Shown here: positions 48,193-57,780 of the stretch, in pieces
Position numbering within the stretch: the stretch's first letter is position 1
Layout of the letters: every line of letters begins with the position of its first letter
NCBI RefSeq assembly: GCF_034377285.1
Contig: NZ_CP139715.1
Location: forward strand, 2,402,001-2,466,000
Reading direction: 5' to 3'
Length of the DNA stretch: 64,000 nucleotides
Source: Thalassobaculum sp. OXR-137
GTDB taxonomy: Bacteria > Pseudomonadota > Alphaproteobacteria > Thalassobaculales > Thalassobaculaceae
The notes under the pieces: model-generated
The model's database searches: none
What the model was told of the DNA's origin: nothing
Seen by the model: the letters and a program-made list of their open reading frames with translations, nothing else
Program-made: the position numbers and the translations under genes

Positions 48193-50265
48193 CTATCCCA
48201 CCGCCGCGTCGTGATGCTCCACCACCCGGTCGGCGAGCCGCCCGGTCAGTTCCTGCAGGTGGTCGAAGCTCCAGGCGAAGAAGGCGAGCCCCTGGCTCTG
48301 CGCGCGCAGGTCCAGGATCAGGTCGTGCATCTCCGCCTCCGGCAGGTAGGCCGTCACCGCATCCCAGCCGGGCCAGCCCTCCTTGGTGTCGAAGCCGAGA
48401 ATCTGGCCGCGCCGCGACGACAGGATGCCGTGGACCTTGCTGGTCGCCTCCGACGGCACGGAGATGGTGACCTGATGGATCGGCTCCAGCAGCACGGGTC
48501 CGGCCTTGGCCAGCGCATCCTGCAGACCCGACCGGGCGGCGATCTTGAAGGCCATGTCGGAGCTGTCGACCGAATGGTGCTGGCCGTCGGTCAGGGTCAC
48601 CTTCACGTCGACCACCGGGAAGCCCAGCGGCCCCCGCCGGCAACCCTCGCGGCAGCCTTCCTCCACGGCCGGGATGTAGTTCTTCGGCACCGATCCGCCG
48701 ACCACCTTTTCGGCGAAGGCGAAGCCCGTCCCGCGGGCGGTGGGCTCCACGGTGATGCGGATATCGGCGAACTGGCCGTGGCCGCCCGACTGCTTCTTGT
48801 GACGAGCGTGTTCCTCCACCCGGCTGCGGATGCTCTCGCGATAGGCGACTGACGGCTCGCTCAGGGTGACGTCGAGCTTGAAGCGCGACTTCAGCCGGTC
48901 GGCGGTCACCCGCAGATGGGTGTCTCCCTGACCCCAGAGCGTGAGTTCGCCCAGTTCCTGGTCCTGGCGCACCAGCAGGGAGGGATCTTCCTCCGACAGC
49001 TTGGCCAGGGCGCCGGACAGCTTCACCTCGTCATTTCGTTCCGACACGGTCATGGCGCGGGCAAAGACCGGCTGCGGCACTTCCGGCCAGCCGAGGCCGC
49101 CATCCGGGATGCCGCCGCCCGGTGTCAGGACGTCCCCCGTCTGGATCGGATCCATGCGGCCGAGCGCGACGACGTCGCCCGGATCGGCCGACGGGCGCTT
49201 GTCCAGCTTGCCGCCGGTGGCGGCGTAGATGCCCGATACCTTGACCCCGTTCAGGGTGTCCCCGTCCTTCACCGTGCCGCGCCAGACCCGGACATGGGAC
49301 AGCTTACCCATATGCGGGGCGTGGACCGTCTTGAACACCTGAGCCATGGGCGCTTCGCCCTCGCCCAGGCCGCGTCTGGCGACCGTGGATGTGTGGTCCG
49401 GCGTCTCGTGGCGCAGCAGCTTCAGCAGGCGCTGCACGCCGTGATCGTGTTCGCCGGCCGCCAGCAGAACCGGTACCAGCTGGTCGGCGCTGAGGGTCTC
49501 TGCCAGATGGGCGTAGACCTCCTGCCGGTCCGGATCCATCTCCTCCAGAAGCTGCTCCAGCAGATGGTCGTCGAAGTCCGCCAGCGTCTCCAGCAACGCG
49601 TTGCGGGCTTCCGCCTCGCGGTCGGCCACCGAGCCTGGCAGCTCGATCAGGGCCGACGGCTCTCCCTCGCGATAGCGGTAGGCGCGTTCGCTCACCAGAT
49701 CGACATAGCCGGTCACTTTGTCGCCGTCTCGGATCGGCACCTGGCGCAGGGCCAGGGGACGGGCCGAGAAGCCCTGCAGGGCGGCGAGGATGTCGCGCAC
49801 GCTCTCGGAGGCCTGATCCATCTTGTTGACCAGCACCACATGGGGGATGCCGTGATCGTCGAGGAACTTGAGGATCGGGCCGGCGGCGGCGGCCTTGGCC
49901 GTTTCAGGCTCCACCACCACGATGGCGACATCGGCGATCATGCAGGCGTGGCGGGAGTCCAGAGTGAACTCGATGCCGCCGGGCGTGTCGATGAAGCTCC
50001 AGGTGTCGCCGAGATAGGTGCCGTGCCCGATCGACAGCTCGGTGCTCGCCCCGCGCTCCCGCGCTTCGGGGGCGGTATCGCCGACGGTGTTGCCGTCCTT
50101 GACGGTGCCCTTGCGGTCCACCGTTCCGGTGGCATGGAGCAGGGCTTCGAAGAGGCTGGTCTTGCCGGATTGGTAGGGACCGAGGATCGCGGCGCAGCGG
50201 GGCGCGCCGCCGCCGTGTCTGCCGCTGTCTGTCGCTCCGGCGTTGCCATTGGGATTGGAGGCCAT
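48193..50265 (-). CDS. Elongation factor G-like GTPase (FusA2-type)
   Basis: 690 residues with EF-G domain order. G1 is GPYQSGKTS (about 29-37, where EF-G has AHIDAGKT), G3 is FIDTPGGIEFT (DTPGH in EF-G, so the catalytic His is Gly), and G4 is NKMDQA. Domains II-V are recognisable, with GHGQFADIRI and SDMAFKIAAR. It is a paralogue class common in bacteria; the missing His suggests low GTP hydrolysis or a role apart from normal translocation. Confidence 0.87.
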   Translation of the reverse strand: MASNPNGNAGATDSGRHGGGAPRCAAILGPYQSGKTSLFEALLHATGTVDRKGTVKDGNTVGDTAPEARERGASTELSIGHGTYLGDTWSFIDTPGGIEFTLDSRHACMIADVAIVVVEPETAKAAAAGPILKFLDDHGIPHVVLVNKMDQASESVRDILAALQGFSARPLALRQVPIRDGDKVTGYVDLVSERAYRYREGEPSALIELPGSVADREAEARNALLETLADFDDHLLEQLLEEMDPDRQEVYAHLAETLSADQLVPVLLAAGEHDHGVQRLLKLLRHETPDHTSTVARRGLGEGEAPMAQVFKTVHAPHMGKLSHVRVWRGTVKDGDTLNGVKVSGIYAATGGKLDKRPSADPGDVVALGRMDPIQTGDVLTPGGGIPDGGLGWPEVPQPVFARAMTVSERNDEVKLSGALAKLSEEDPSLLVRQDQELGELTLWGQGDTHLRVTADRLKSRFKLDVTLSEPSVAYRESIRSRVEEHARHKKQSGGHGQFADIRITVEPTARGTGFAFAEKVVGGSVPKNYIPAVEEGCREGCRRGPLGFPVVDVKVTLTDGQHHSVDSSDMAFKIAARSGLQDALAKAGPVLLEPIHQVTISVPSEATSKVHGILSSRRGQILGFDTKEGWPGWDAVTAYLPEAEMHDLILDLRAQSQGLAFFAWSFDHLQELTGRLADRVVEHHDAAVG

Positions 50266-50565
50266 GCTGTCTCTCCCGTCGCTCGCCCGGGTGGAGATCC
50301 CCGGAAGGAGCCTGGGAAAGGCGTTAAACGGGGGTGTCCCGGGTCATGTGCCCGAGGCCGCCCCGAGGGCCCGATGGCGAGCGCCGGGACGACCGGCGTC
50401 TATGTCCGCGTATTGAAGGACTCCGACGGCGAGGGCGCAAGGCGATTCGGGCTGAATCCCGGGTCAAACGTGCCAATCGGATCAGGATGAAGCGGGGCAT
50501 GAGAAAATCAAACATCCTGCGCTACGCAATGTGTACTCAAGTCGCGGTTCAAAATTTTTTATGAA
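50266..50565. other. 300-bp intergenic region
   Basis: No convincing gene. The left half is GC-rich host sequence in front of the EF-G-like gene. From about 50490 the composition shifts to AT-rich, marking the edge of the foreign methyltransferase island. Confidence 0.6.
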
Positions 50566-51498
50566 CTAAAGAATTGGTCGGCTATGGTACCAACCAGAAT
50601 TTTCAAAATCGCGTATGAAGAAAATATCTACATAGTTGTAATTTTTTTCTATTATATTTTCTATTTTAGAATGTTCCGTCATTTTATATATTATGCCATC
50701 TGGAGCAATTACCACAGACCTGTGAGTCTTCGTAAAAAACTCCATTAGTTCGCCAAACAAGAGTCCAAATTCATTGTTAGATATCTCAATGAGTCCGCAG
50801 CTTATATGAAATAGTTTCTCGTTCTTAATGTGCAAAAGAAGATCTAGGTCGGCGCCCTGGATGTCGCTCTTGTATACGATAGGTAAGTTTTTTTGTTTCC
50901 ATTTAGAGCATTCTTCGGAAATATCTAGGGTCGTTTTGGTGAAATGGATGAGATCTTTCTTTAGTCTAAGAGATTTTTGAAAGTATTCGTGATTGAGAGA
51001 CCCATATCCGTCGATATCAACTGTGTCGATGAATTCCTTTTCTTCGGAGGATTTCCAAACTGCCTCATTATTCAGGTGTATTACTGGAGTAGATAAATCC
51101 ATATTTCTCTTAAGGTATGAAAATACCGATGGGTTTGCTTCATAACAATATATCTCGGCCGGGTTGAGTTTTGCTACCTGACGGGATATCAGTCCAATGT
51201 TTGCTCCAATATCAACAAAAACAAATTGGCCAAGGACATTTCTGACAATCCGTGAAAGCAATTCCATCGACACGACTTCATATTCCCCATCGACTAGGAA
51301 TTCGCCGCTGATAGCTCCCCCGAAGGGAAGAAATAAAGGAGCGGAAATGCCATCGCTATTCTGTACATAAAGTCGGCTATTTTCTCCTGGTGCAACTGAA
51401 ATGCTAAGGTTGCATCCAGATAGTTCGCTAATTTTTTTTAAATAATACTGAATATCCCCCGAACCTTTCTTTTTGCTGAGATAAATTCGGTCGTCCAT
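50566..51498 (-). CDS. FkbM-family methyltransferase, AT-rich island
   Basis: 310 residues, with VFVDIGANIGLISRQVAKLN (SAM-binding motif I), IYCYEANPSVFSYLKRN and VYKSDIQGADLDLLL (the FkbM DIQGxD-like motif). Such enzymes methylate sugars or polyketide-like moieties, often in surface polysaccharide pathways. The gene is far more AT-rich than all others here (long A/T runs), so it is probably acquired. An in-frame TTG six codons upstream is a less likely start. Confidence 0.8.
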   Translation of the reverse strand: MDDRIYLSKKKGSGDIQYYLKKISELSGCNLSISVAPGENSRLYVQNSDGISAPLFLPFGGAISGEFLVDGEYEVVSMELLSRIVRNVLGQFVFVDIGANIGLISRQVAKLNPAEIYCYEANPSVFSYLKRNMDLSTPVIHLNNEAVWKSSEEKEFIDTVDIDGYGSLNHEYFQKSLRLKKDLIHFTKTTLDISEECSKWKQKNLPIVYKSDIQGADLDLLLHIKNEKLFHISCGLIEISNNEFGLLFGELMEFFTKTHRSVVIAPDGIIYKMTEHSKIENIIEKNYNYVDIFFIRDFENSGWYHSRPIL

Positions 51499-51695
51499 GG
51501 TTGGCACCAGCCTCAAAAGGATCCAGATCCCGCTCCTGAACGAACGGCATCGTCAACCTGTGTGCGCATATCGTTTTCTGCCGACCCGGGGCAAGCCGGA
51601 AGTATCAGCCTTTTATAGACGTCTCAGCTCGAGGGGTCATGAGACACCGGCCGCTGACGATACCTGAAGGCAGCAGATTACGGTTGTTTCGCCAG

Positions 51696-53012
51696 TCAAT
51701 CGGCCTCCGCCATCCGGCTGGCCTTCGGCATGGTGCGCGACAGCACGACGCCGAGGGCGGACAGGGCGCCGAGGACGATGACGGTGGTCGAGACGTTCGT
51801 GACTTCGGCAACGACCCCAAGCCCCATGAAGCCGATGGCGACGATCCCGGCGGCGGTGTTGGAGAAGGCGACATAGAGCGGCCGCTCCTCCTCCGGCGCG
51901 CCGTCGGCGAGATAGGTCTTGCGGCCGAGCCGGACCCCGGCGACCGCCACGCCGAGGATCAGGAACACCCCGGCGAAGGCCCAGTGGCGGCTCTCCTCCG
52001 GCACCACAGCAGGGAGGGCGAGGGCGGATGCCGCCGCGACCACGCCCAGAACGGCGCTGACCGTCATCACCTTGCGGGCGGAATCGTCGGAGAACGCGCC
52101 CCAGATCGGGCTGGACAGGACCGCCGCCAGACCGCTCGCCACCATATAGATGCCGAGATCGTCAAGGGTCGCTCCGGCATGGTTCTGGGCGAAAAGCACG
52201 AAGATCGGTGTCGCCATCTCGACGGACAGCAGGGCGGAGCGGGCGGCGAGGAAGCGGCGGAACCCCTTGACCTCGCGCATCAGCTTCACCCCGTGTCGTA
52301 TCTCCTCCAACGGATCGCGCCCCTCGCCGGGCTCGCTCTTGTCCTCCGGAATGCCGGCGAAGAGAAGGGCTGCGGCGGCCCACAGTACCGCCGCGGCCCC
52401 GATCAGGATCAGCAGCGGCGACAGGGCGTCGGTGCCCGTCACGCCGGTGGACAACCAGACGCCGGTCGCCAGCGCGAAGGCGCCGCCGATGGCCGACCGG
52501 TTCGCCAGCATCCGGCCGCGCGCGCCCGACGGCACGGTCTTCGGCGTCACGTCCTGGAACGCAACCGAGCCGCAGCCGCTGGCGATGCTGAAGGCGAGCA
52601 GGAGGCCGACAATGCTCCACCCGGCCGCAGCCGCGGGGAACCACAGAGCCGCCGCCACCATCGTCAGCAGGCACAGGGCCTGGAGCAGGCCGGCGGCGAC
52701 CCAGACCCATTTGCGTCGTGCCCGGGTCCGGATCCAGCCGGAGATCATGAGTTGCGGCAGGAGCGAGCCTGCCTGCTTGGCCGGCATCAGCATGGCGGCG
52801 ATCCCCGAAGGGGCGGCGATGGCACCCAGCAGCCAGGGCAGTACAAGGTCCGGCCCCGCGAGTTTCTCCGCCAGCTTGGTGCAGGCGCCGTTGGCCACGT
52901 TCAGCAGGTAGGCGCGGGTGGCCTTGGGCTGCTCGGCGAGCTCTCCGGCGGCGTCTCCGGCGAGCAGATGGATGAGTTTCGGGGCGGCGGGCGCGGGGGT
53001 CTCGGTCGTCAT
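51696..53012 (-). CDS. Major facilitator superfamily transporter
   Basis: 438 residues with about 11-12 membrane spans and the MFS-type loop after span 2 (SGWIRTRARRKWVWV) and at the mid-point SDDSARKVMTVSAVLG. The ligand is unknown; the central acidic loop (GIPEDKSEPGEGRDPLEEI) is cytoplasmic. The start is either the ATG at 53012 or 53024; neither has a strong ribosome-binding site. Confidence 0.8.
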   Translation of the reverse strand: MTTETPAPAAPKLIHLLAGDAAGELAEQPKATRAYLLNVANGACTKLAEKLAGPDLVLPWLLGAIAAPSGIAAMLMPAKQAGSLLPQLMISGWIRTRARRKWVWVAAGLLQALCLLTMVAAALWFPAAAAGWSIVGLLLAFSIASGCGSVAFQDVTPKTVPSGARGRMLANRSAIGGAFALATGVWLSTGVTGTDALSPLLILIGAAAVLWAAAALLFAGIPEDKSEPGEGRDPLEEIRHGVKLMREVKGFRRFLAARSALLSVEMATPIFVLFAQNHAGATLDDLGIYMVASGLAAVLSSPIWGAFSDDSARKVMTVSAVLGVVAAASALALPAVVPEESRHWAFAGVFLILGVAVAGVRLGRKTYLADGAPEEERPLYVAFSNTAAGIVAIGFMGLGVVAEVTNVSTTVIVLGALSALGVVLSRTMPKASRMAEAD

Positions 53013-53150
53013 TCCGTGAAACATGGATCGCTTGTGTGAAAAGGCAAAGCTCCTGTGACCTGCCAAATCCTCTCACCCCGAGTTGATTTGGCGTGTGCGA
53101 TGCCGCGCGCTACCTCTCTAATGAGGAACGCGACAAGGGAGTCTCTCACC

Positions 53151-54152
53151 ATGCTGATCAAGCGGCCGAAGGGCTGGGAACTGCCGGAACGGCTCGTCAC
53201 GCCGGAGAGCGTCTACCTGAACCGGCGCGCACTGCTGCGCGGGCTCGGCATCGGAACGGTGCTCGCCGGAAGCGGTGCGCTGGCGGCGTGCGGCGACGAG
53301 GCCTCGGCGGATAACGAGACGGTCCAGCTCGCCGACCTGCCGCCGGACCCGTCGGCCGGACTCTATCCCGTGAAACGCAACGAGCGCTACACGGTCGACC
53401 GGCCGATCACCGAAGAGAAGATGGCCACCACCTACAACAATTTCTACGAGTTCGGGTCGTCCAAGAACATCTGGCGGGAGGCGCAGGATCTGCCGATCCG
53501 GCCCTGGACCGTGACCTTCGACGGCATGGTCGAGCAGGAACGCACGGTCGCCATCGACGACCTGCTGGCGGCGATGCCGCTGGAGGAGCGGGTCTACCGC
53601 CACCGCTGCGTCGAAGCCTGGTCGATGACGGTGCCGTGGTCCGGCTTCGCGCTGAAGTCGCTGGTGGAGTACGCCAAGCCGCTGTCCTCGGCCAAGTACC
53701 TGGTGATGCAGACCTTCCAGAATTCCGACATCGCGCCGGGCCAGAAGCAGGTCTGGTACCCCTGGCCGTACGTGGAGGGGCTGACCATCGAGGAGGCGAC
53801 CAACGAGCTCGCCTTCATCGCCACCGGCCTCTATGGCAAGCCGATTCCCCGTCAGAACGGTGCCCCCTTGCGGCTCGCGGTGCCGTGGAAATACGGCTTC
53901 AAGTCGGTCAAGTCGATCGTCCGCTTTACCTTCACCGACAAGCGTCCGGTGTCGTTCTGGGAAGAACTCCAGGCCAGCGAGTACGGCTTTTGGGCCAATG
54001 TGAACCCGGAGGTATCGCATCCCCGCTGGAGCCAGGCGTCGGAGCGGGTGCTGGGGACCGGCGATATGGTGCCGACCCTGCTGTACAACGGCTACGAAGA
54101 GTTCGTGGGCGATCTGTACAAGGGGCTGGAGGGCGAGAGCCTGTATATGTGA
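53151..54152 (+). CDS. msrP: Periplasmic methionine sulfoxide reductase, catalytic subunit
   Basis: 333 residues. A Tat signal (NRRALLRGLGIGTVLAGSGA) is followed by the molybdopterin domain: YNNFYEFG, the molybdenum-ligand Cys in YRHRCVEAWSMTVPWSGFAL, MVQTFQNSDIAPG-like segment and PWKYGFKSVKSIVRF. MsrP repairs oxidised methionines of periplasmic proteins. Its membrane partner MsrQ is not next to it. The start at 53151 is the ATG after GGGAG. Confidence 0.93.
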   Translation: MLIKRPKGWELPERLVTPESVYLNRRALLRGLGIGTVLAGSGALAACGDEASADNETVQLADLPPDPSAGLYPVKRNERYTVDRPITEEKMATTYNNFYEFGSSKNIWREAQDLPIRPWTVTFDGMVEQERTVAIDDLLAAMPLEERVYRHRCVEAWSMTVPWSGFALKSLVEYAKPLSSAKYLVMQTFQNSDIAPGQKQVWYPWPYVEGLTIEEATNELAFIATGLYGKPIPRQNGAPLRLAVPWKYGFKSVKSIVRFTFTDKRPVSFWEELQASEYGFWANVNPEVSHPRWSQASERVLGTGDMVPTLLYNGYEEFVGDLYKGLEGESLYM

Positions 54153-54260
54153 TCCTGCCCGGCAACGGGGCGCGCTGAACCGAGAGGGCCGGGACCGCCA
54201 AGCGGTGCCGGCCTTGTCGTATGCGGGGCTCCGATGTCAGATAACCGGGAGGAAAACGGC

Positions 54261-55010
54261 ATGGGCAGGCTCGACGGAAAGATCGCGATCATCACCGGGG
54301 CGGCGGCCGGGATCGGCAAGGCCTCGGCGGCCCTGTTCGCCCGCGAGGGTGCGACAGTGGTGATGGCCGACGTGAAATCGGAGCTGGGCGAGGCGGCGGC
54401 CGCCGCGATCCGGGATGCCGGAGGCAATGTCGAGTTCGTGACCGCCGACGTCTCCAAGGAGGACGACGTTCGCGCGCTGGTCGACGGCACCGTGGAACGT
54501 CACGGCCGCCTGGACGTGCTCTACAACAATGCCGGCGGTGCCACGCCCAAGGACGGCAAGGTCACCGAGATGCCGCTGGACGAGTTCTGGCGCACGATCT
54601 CGGTCGACCTGTTCGGCCCGTTCCTCGGCTGCCGCTTCGCCATTCCGCATATGGAGCGCAACGGCGGCGGCTCGATCATCAACACCACCTCGATCCGCGC
54701 GCTGACCGGCACCGCCGGGGCGGACGCCTATTCCTCGGCCAAGGGCGGCGTCATCGCCCTGACCAAGGCGCTGGCCATGCAGTGGCACACCGCCGGCATC
54801 CGAGTGAACGCCATCGGGCCGGGCATGGTCCTGACCGAGCGGGTGGCGGCGATGCTCGACCCCAAGACCAACCCGATCGCCATCAAATCGCTGATGGGGC
54901 CGATGGATCCGGATGACATCGCCTACCTGGCCCTGTATCTCGCCAGCGACGAAGCGCGAAAGATCACCGGTGCGATCTACCCGGCCGAGAGCGGGGCGAG
55001 CGCGCACTGA
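54261..55010 (+). CDS. Short-chain dehydrogenase/reductase
   Basis: 249 residues. TGAAAGIGKASAALFAREGA is the cofactor motif, NNAGGATPKDGKV the NAG segment, and NTTSIRALTGTAGADAYSSA the catalytic Ser-Tyr region followed by K. MADVKSEL after strand two suggests NAD rather than NADP. GGGAGG lies eight bases before the ATG; an upstream in-frame ATG (54234) is less likely. Substrate unknown. Confidence 0.87.
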   Translation: MGRLDGKIAIITGAAAGIGKASAALFAREGATVVMADVKSELGEAAAAAIRDAGGNVEFVTADVSKEDDVRALVDGTVERHGRLDVLYNNAGGATPKDGKVTEMPLDEFWRTISVDLFGPFLGCRFAIPHMERNGGGSIINTTSIRALTGTAGADAYSSAKGGVIALTKALAMQWHTAGIRVNAIGPGMVLTERVAAMLDPKTNPIAIKSLMGPMDPDDIAYLALYLASDEARKITGAIYPAESGASAH

Positions 55011-55043
55011 CACCAGCCCAAGTAACGCCGCCGAGGCCGAGAC

Positions 55044-55859
55044 ATGATCCTGCCCGCCATTCCGTTCCCGGTGATAGACCCGGTCGCGGTCGCCATCGGA
55101 CCCTTCGCGATCCGATGGTACGCGCTCGCGTATATCGCCGGGATCCTGCTGGGCTGGAAATACGCCGTCTGGCTGGCCCGGCGGCAGCCGGTGTTCTTCG
55201 AGGCTAAGCTGATCGACGACCTGGTGTTCTACGCCACCATCGGCATCGTCCTCGGCGGGCGGCTCGGCTACGTGCTGTTCTACAATTTCTCCTATTACGC
55301 CGCCCATCCTCTGGAGATCTTCATGGTCTGGCAGGGCGGCATGTCGTTCCATGGCGGCTTCCTCGGCGTGGTGGTCGCCACAGCGCTGTTCGCCCGCAGG
55401 GTCGGCGCACCGGTGCTGGCGATCGGTGACCTGGTCGCCGCCGCCGCACCGATCGGGATCTTCTTCGGACGGCTCGCCAATTTCATCAACGGCGAGCTGT
55501 TCGGCCGGCCGGCGCCCGATGTGCCTTGGGCCATGGCCTTTCCCCATGGCGGGCCGATCCCGCGTCATCCCTCCCAGCTCTACGAGGCCGCTCTTGAAGG
55601 GCTGGTGCTTTTCGTCGTGCTGCTGGTTCTGGCGCGGCGGGAGAGCATCCGGCGGCGACCGGGCATCGTGATCGGTGCCTTCTTTGCCGGCTACGGGATC
55701 GCGCGCATCGTCTGCGAGTTCTTCCGCGAGCCCGACGTCCAGCTCGGCTTCATCCTGCCGCATGTGACCATGGGCCAGATTCTCAGCCTGCCGATGGTCG
55801 CGGTCGGCACTGCGATCATCGTTTGGGCGGCGCGGCGGGAACCCGTCGCGACGAAGTGA
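55044..55859 (+). CDS. lgt: Prolipoprotein diacylglyceryl transferase
   Basis: 271 residues with seven membrane helices and the Lgt signature IGIFFGRLANFINGELFGRP, plus HGGFLGVVVA and HPSQLYEAALEG. It moves diacylglycerol onto the cysteine of lipoprotein precursors at the inner membrane, the first and essential maturation step. It is followed by a GTGA-coupled midA-type gene, as in many alphaproteobacteria. Confidence 0.97.
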   Translation: MILPAIPFPVIDPVAVAIGPFAIRWYALAYIAGILLGWKYAVWLARRQPVFFEAKLIDDLVFYATIGIVLGGRLGYVLFYNFSYYAAHPLEIFMVWQGGMSFHGGFLGVVVATALFARRVGAPVLAIGDLVAAAAPIGIFFGRLANFINGELFGRPAPDVPWAMAFPHGGPIPRHPSQLYEAALEGLVLFVVLLVLARRESIRRRPGIVIGAFFAGYGIARIVCEFFREPDVQLGFILPHVTMGQILSLPMVAVGTAIIVWAARREPVATK

Positions 55860-56950
55860 GCGCCGTGTCGCTGCTCGACCATCTGCGTCGGCGGGTGGCG
55901 GCCGAAGGACCGCTGTCGCTGCCCGAGGTGATGGCCGATACCCTGACCCATCCGCGCTTCGGCTATTACGCAACCCGCGATCCGTTCGGCGCCGGGGGCG
56001 ATTTCGTCACCGCGCCCGAAGTCAGCCAGATGTTCGGCGAGCTGATCGGCCTGTGGGCGGCGGTGGTCTGGCAGCAGATGGGCTCGCCCGGCTGGGTGCA
56101 CTTGGTCGAGCTCGGCCCCGGCCGCGGCACGCTGATGGCCGATGCGCTGCGGGCCACCCGCCCGGTCCCTGGCTTCCATACCGCGCTGGAGATCCATCTG
56201 GTGGAGGCGAGCCGGACCCTGCGCGAGATCCAGGGCCGTGTGTTGTCGGACTATTCTCCGACCTGGCATGACGACGTATCGCACCTGCCCGACGGTCCCG
56301 CCATCGTCATCGCCAACGAGTTCTTCGACGCCCTGCCGATCGCGCAATTGCAGCGCACCGGCGCGGGCTGGCACGAAAGGCGGCTGGCCTTCGATCCCGA
56401 GTCGGGGGCGCCAATCTGGACGCTGACCCCGGGCATGTCTCCGCTGGCGGCCCTTGTGAATCCGCGGATCCTGGCCACGGCGCGTCCGGGAGACATCGCC
56501 GAGGTGTCGCCAGCCTCCCTGTCCGTCGCCGACGTGCTGGCGAAGCGGATCGTCGGCCAGGGCGGGGCGGCGCTGGTCATCGATTACGGCCACGCCCGCA
56601 GCGGCGTCGGCGACACCCTGCAGGCCGTCCAGGCGCACAGGCCCGTCGACGTACTGGCCACCCTTGGAGAAGCGGACCTGACCGCCCATGTGGATTTCGC
56701 CGCGCTTGCCCAGGTTGTGAAGCAGGCCGGCGGCGCCGCCCATGGGCCGACCACCCAGGGCGCCTTCCTGAGCGCGCTCGGCATCGTCCAGCGGGCTCAG
56801 GCGCTGATGGCGAAGGCGACGCCGGAGCAGGCGCGCGATATCGAGGCGGCGACGGTCCGCTTGATCGGTCCCGACGAAATGGGCACCCTGTTCAAGGTCG
56901 CGGCCTGGACCGGCCCGATGGACGCCCCCCCGCCCGGGTTCGAGGCTTAG
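55856..56950 (+). CDS. MidA/NDUFAF7-family SAM-dependent methyltransferase
   Basis: 364 residues. GYYATRDPFGAGGDFVTAPE, VELGPGRGTLMADALRAT (SAM site), VIANEFFDALPI and ALVIDYGHARSGVGDTLQ are all family marks. NDUFAF7 methylates an arginine of complex I NDUFS2 in mitochondria, and the alphaproteobacterial relatives probably do the same. GTG at 55856 overlaps the lgt stop; a GTG at 55865 is an alternative. Confidence 0.9.
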   Translation: MSAVSLLDHLRRRVAAEGPLSLPEVMADTLTHPRFGYYATRDPFGAGGDFVTAPEVSQMFGELIGLWAAVVWQQMGSPGWVHLVELGPGRGTLMADALRATRPVPGFHTALEIHLVEASRTLREIQGRVLSDYSPTWHDDVSHLPDGPAIVIANEFFDALPIAQLQRTGAGWHERRLAFDPESGAPIWTLTPGMSPLAALVNPRILATARPGDIAEVSPASLSVADVLAKRIVGQGGAALVIDYGHARSGVGDTLQAVQAHRPVDVLATLGEADLTAHVDFAALAQVVKQAGGAAHGPTTQGAFLSALGIVQRAQALMAKATPEQARDIEAATVRLIGPDEMGTLFKVAAWTGPMDAPPPGFEA

Positions 56951-56994
56951 GCCCTGGCCCGAAACGAAGATCGGACGACAGCGAGACACGGTTC

Positions 56995-57759
56995 TTGTTC
57001 CAGATCGACGGTTTCGACGAAAACGGCATCGCCCACGCCTTCTTCTCCCGCCGCGGCGGTGTGAGTCGGGGCATATACACGTCTCTCAACTGCGGACGCG
57101 GATCGCGCGACGATCCCAAGGCGGTGGAGGCCAACCGCGCGCGCGCGGCGGCCGCCCTCGACATGCCGCCCGGCACCCTGTTCACCAATCACCAGATCCA
57201 CTCCAACAAGGTCGTGGTGATCGACGAGACCGGCGAGCCGGACGCCAAGCGCGAGGCCGATGCCCTGGTCACCAACCGGCGGGGCATCGTCATCGGGGCG
57301 CTGGCCGCCGACTGCGCGCCGGTGCTGTTCGCGGCTCCCGGCGACGGCGTGATCGGTGCCGCCCATGCCGGATGGCGCGGGGCGCTCGACGGTGTCTGCG
57401 ACGCGACGGTGGACGCCATGATCGATCTCGGAGTGCGCGCCGACGGCATCAAGGCGGCGGTCGGTCCCTGCATCGGCGTGGAATCGTATGAGGTGGGCCC
57501 GGAGTTTCCGGCCCCCTTCCTCGATCAGGACTCGGCCAATGGCCGCTTTTTCGAAAAGGCGGAGCGGGACGGGCATTTCCTGTTCGACCTGTCCGGCTAT
57601 CTGGTGCACCGGCTGTCGCGGCTCGGGCTCGGGGAGGTCGTGCGGATGAGTGCCGATACCTGCCGGGACGAAGCCAACTTCTTCAGCTACCGCCGATCCC
57701 GGCACCGCAACGAACCGGATTACGGCCGGCAGCTCGCCGCCATCACACTGGGCGCCTGA
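56995..57759 (+). CDS. pgeF: Multi-copper polyphenol oxidase-like / PgeF purine nucleoside phosphorylase
   Basis: 254 residues with AFFSRRGGVSRGIYTSLN, DCAPVLFAAPGDGVIGAAHAGWRGAL (zinc-binding His and Cys) and GPCIGVESYEVG, ending in SYRRSRHRNEPDYGR. The YfiH/LACC1 family acts on purine nucleosides and edits peptidoglycan precursors. No ATG fits; I use the TTG at 56995. Confidence 0.9.
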   Translation: MFQIDGFDENGIAHAFFSRRGGVSRGIYTSLNCGRGSRDDPKAVEANRARAAAALDMPPGTLFTNHQIHSNKVVVIDETGEPDAKREADALVTNRRGIVIGALAADCAPVLFAAPGDGVIGAAHAGWRGALDGVCDATVDAMIDLGVRADGIKAAVGPCIGVESYEVGPEFPAPFLDQDSANGRFFEKAERDGHFLFDLSGYLVHRLSRLGLGEVVRMSADTCRDEANFFSYRRSRHRNEPDYGRQLAAITLGA

Positions 57760-57780
57760 TCGCCTAACTCGGGGGACACC

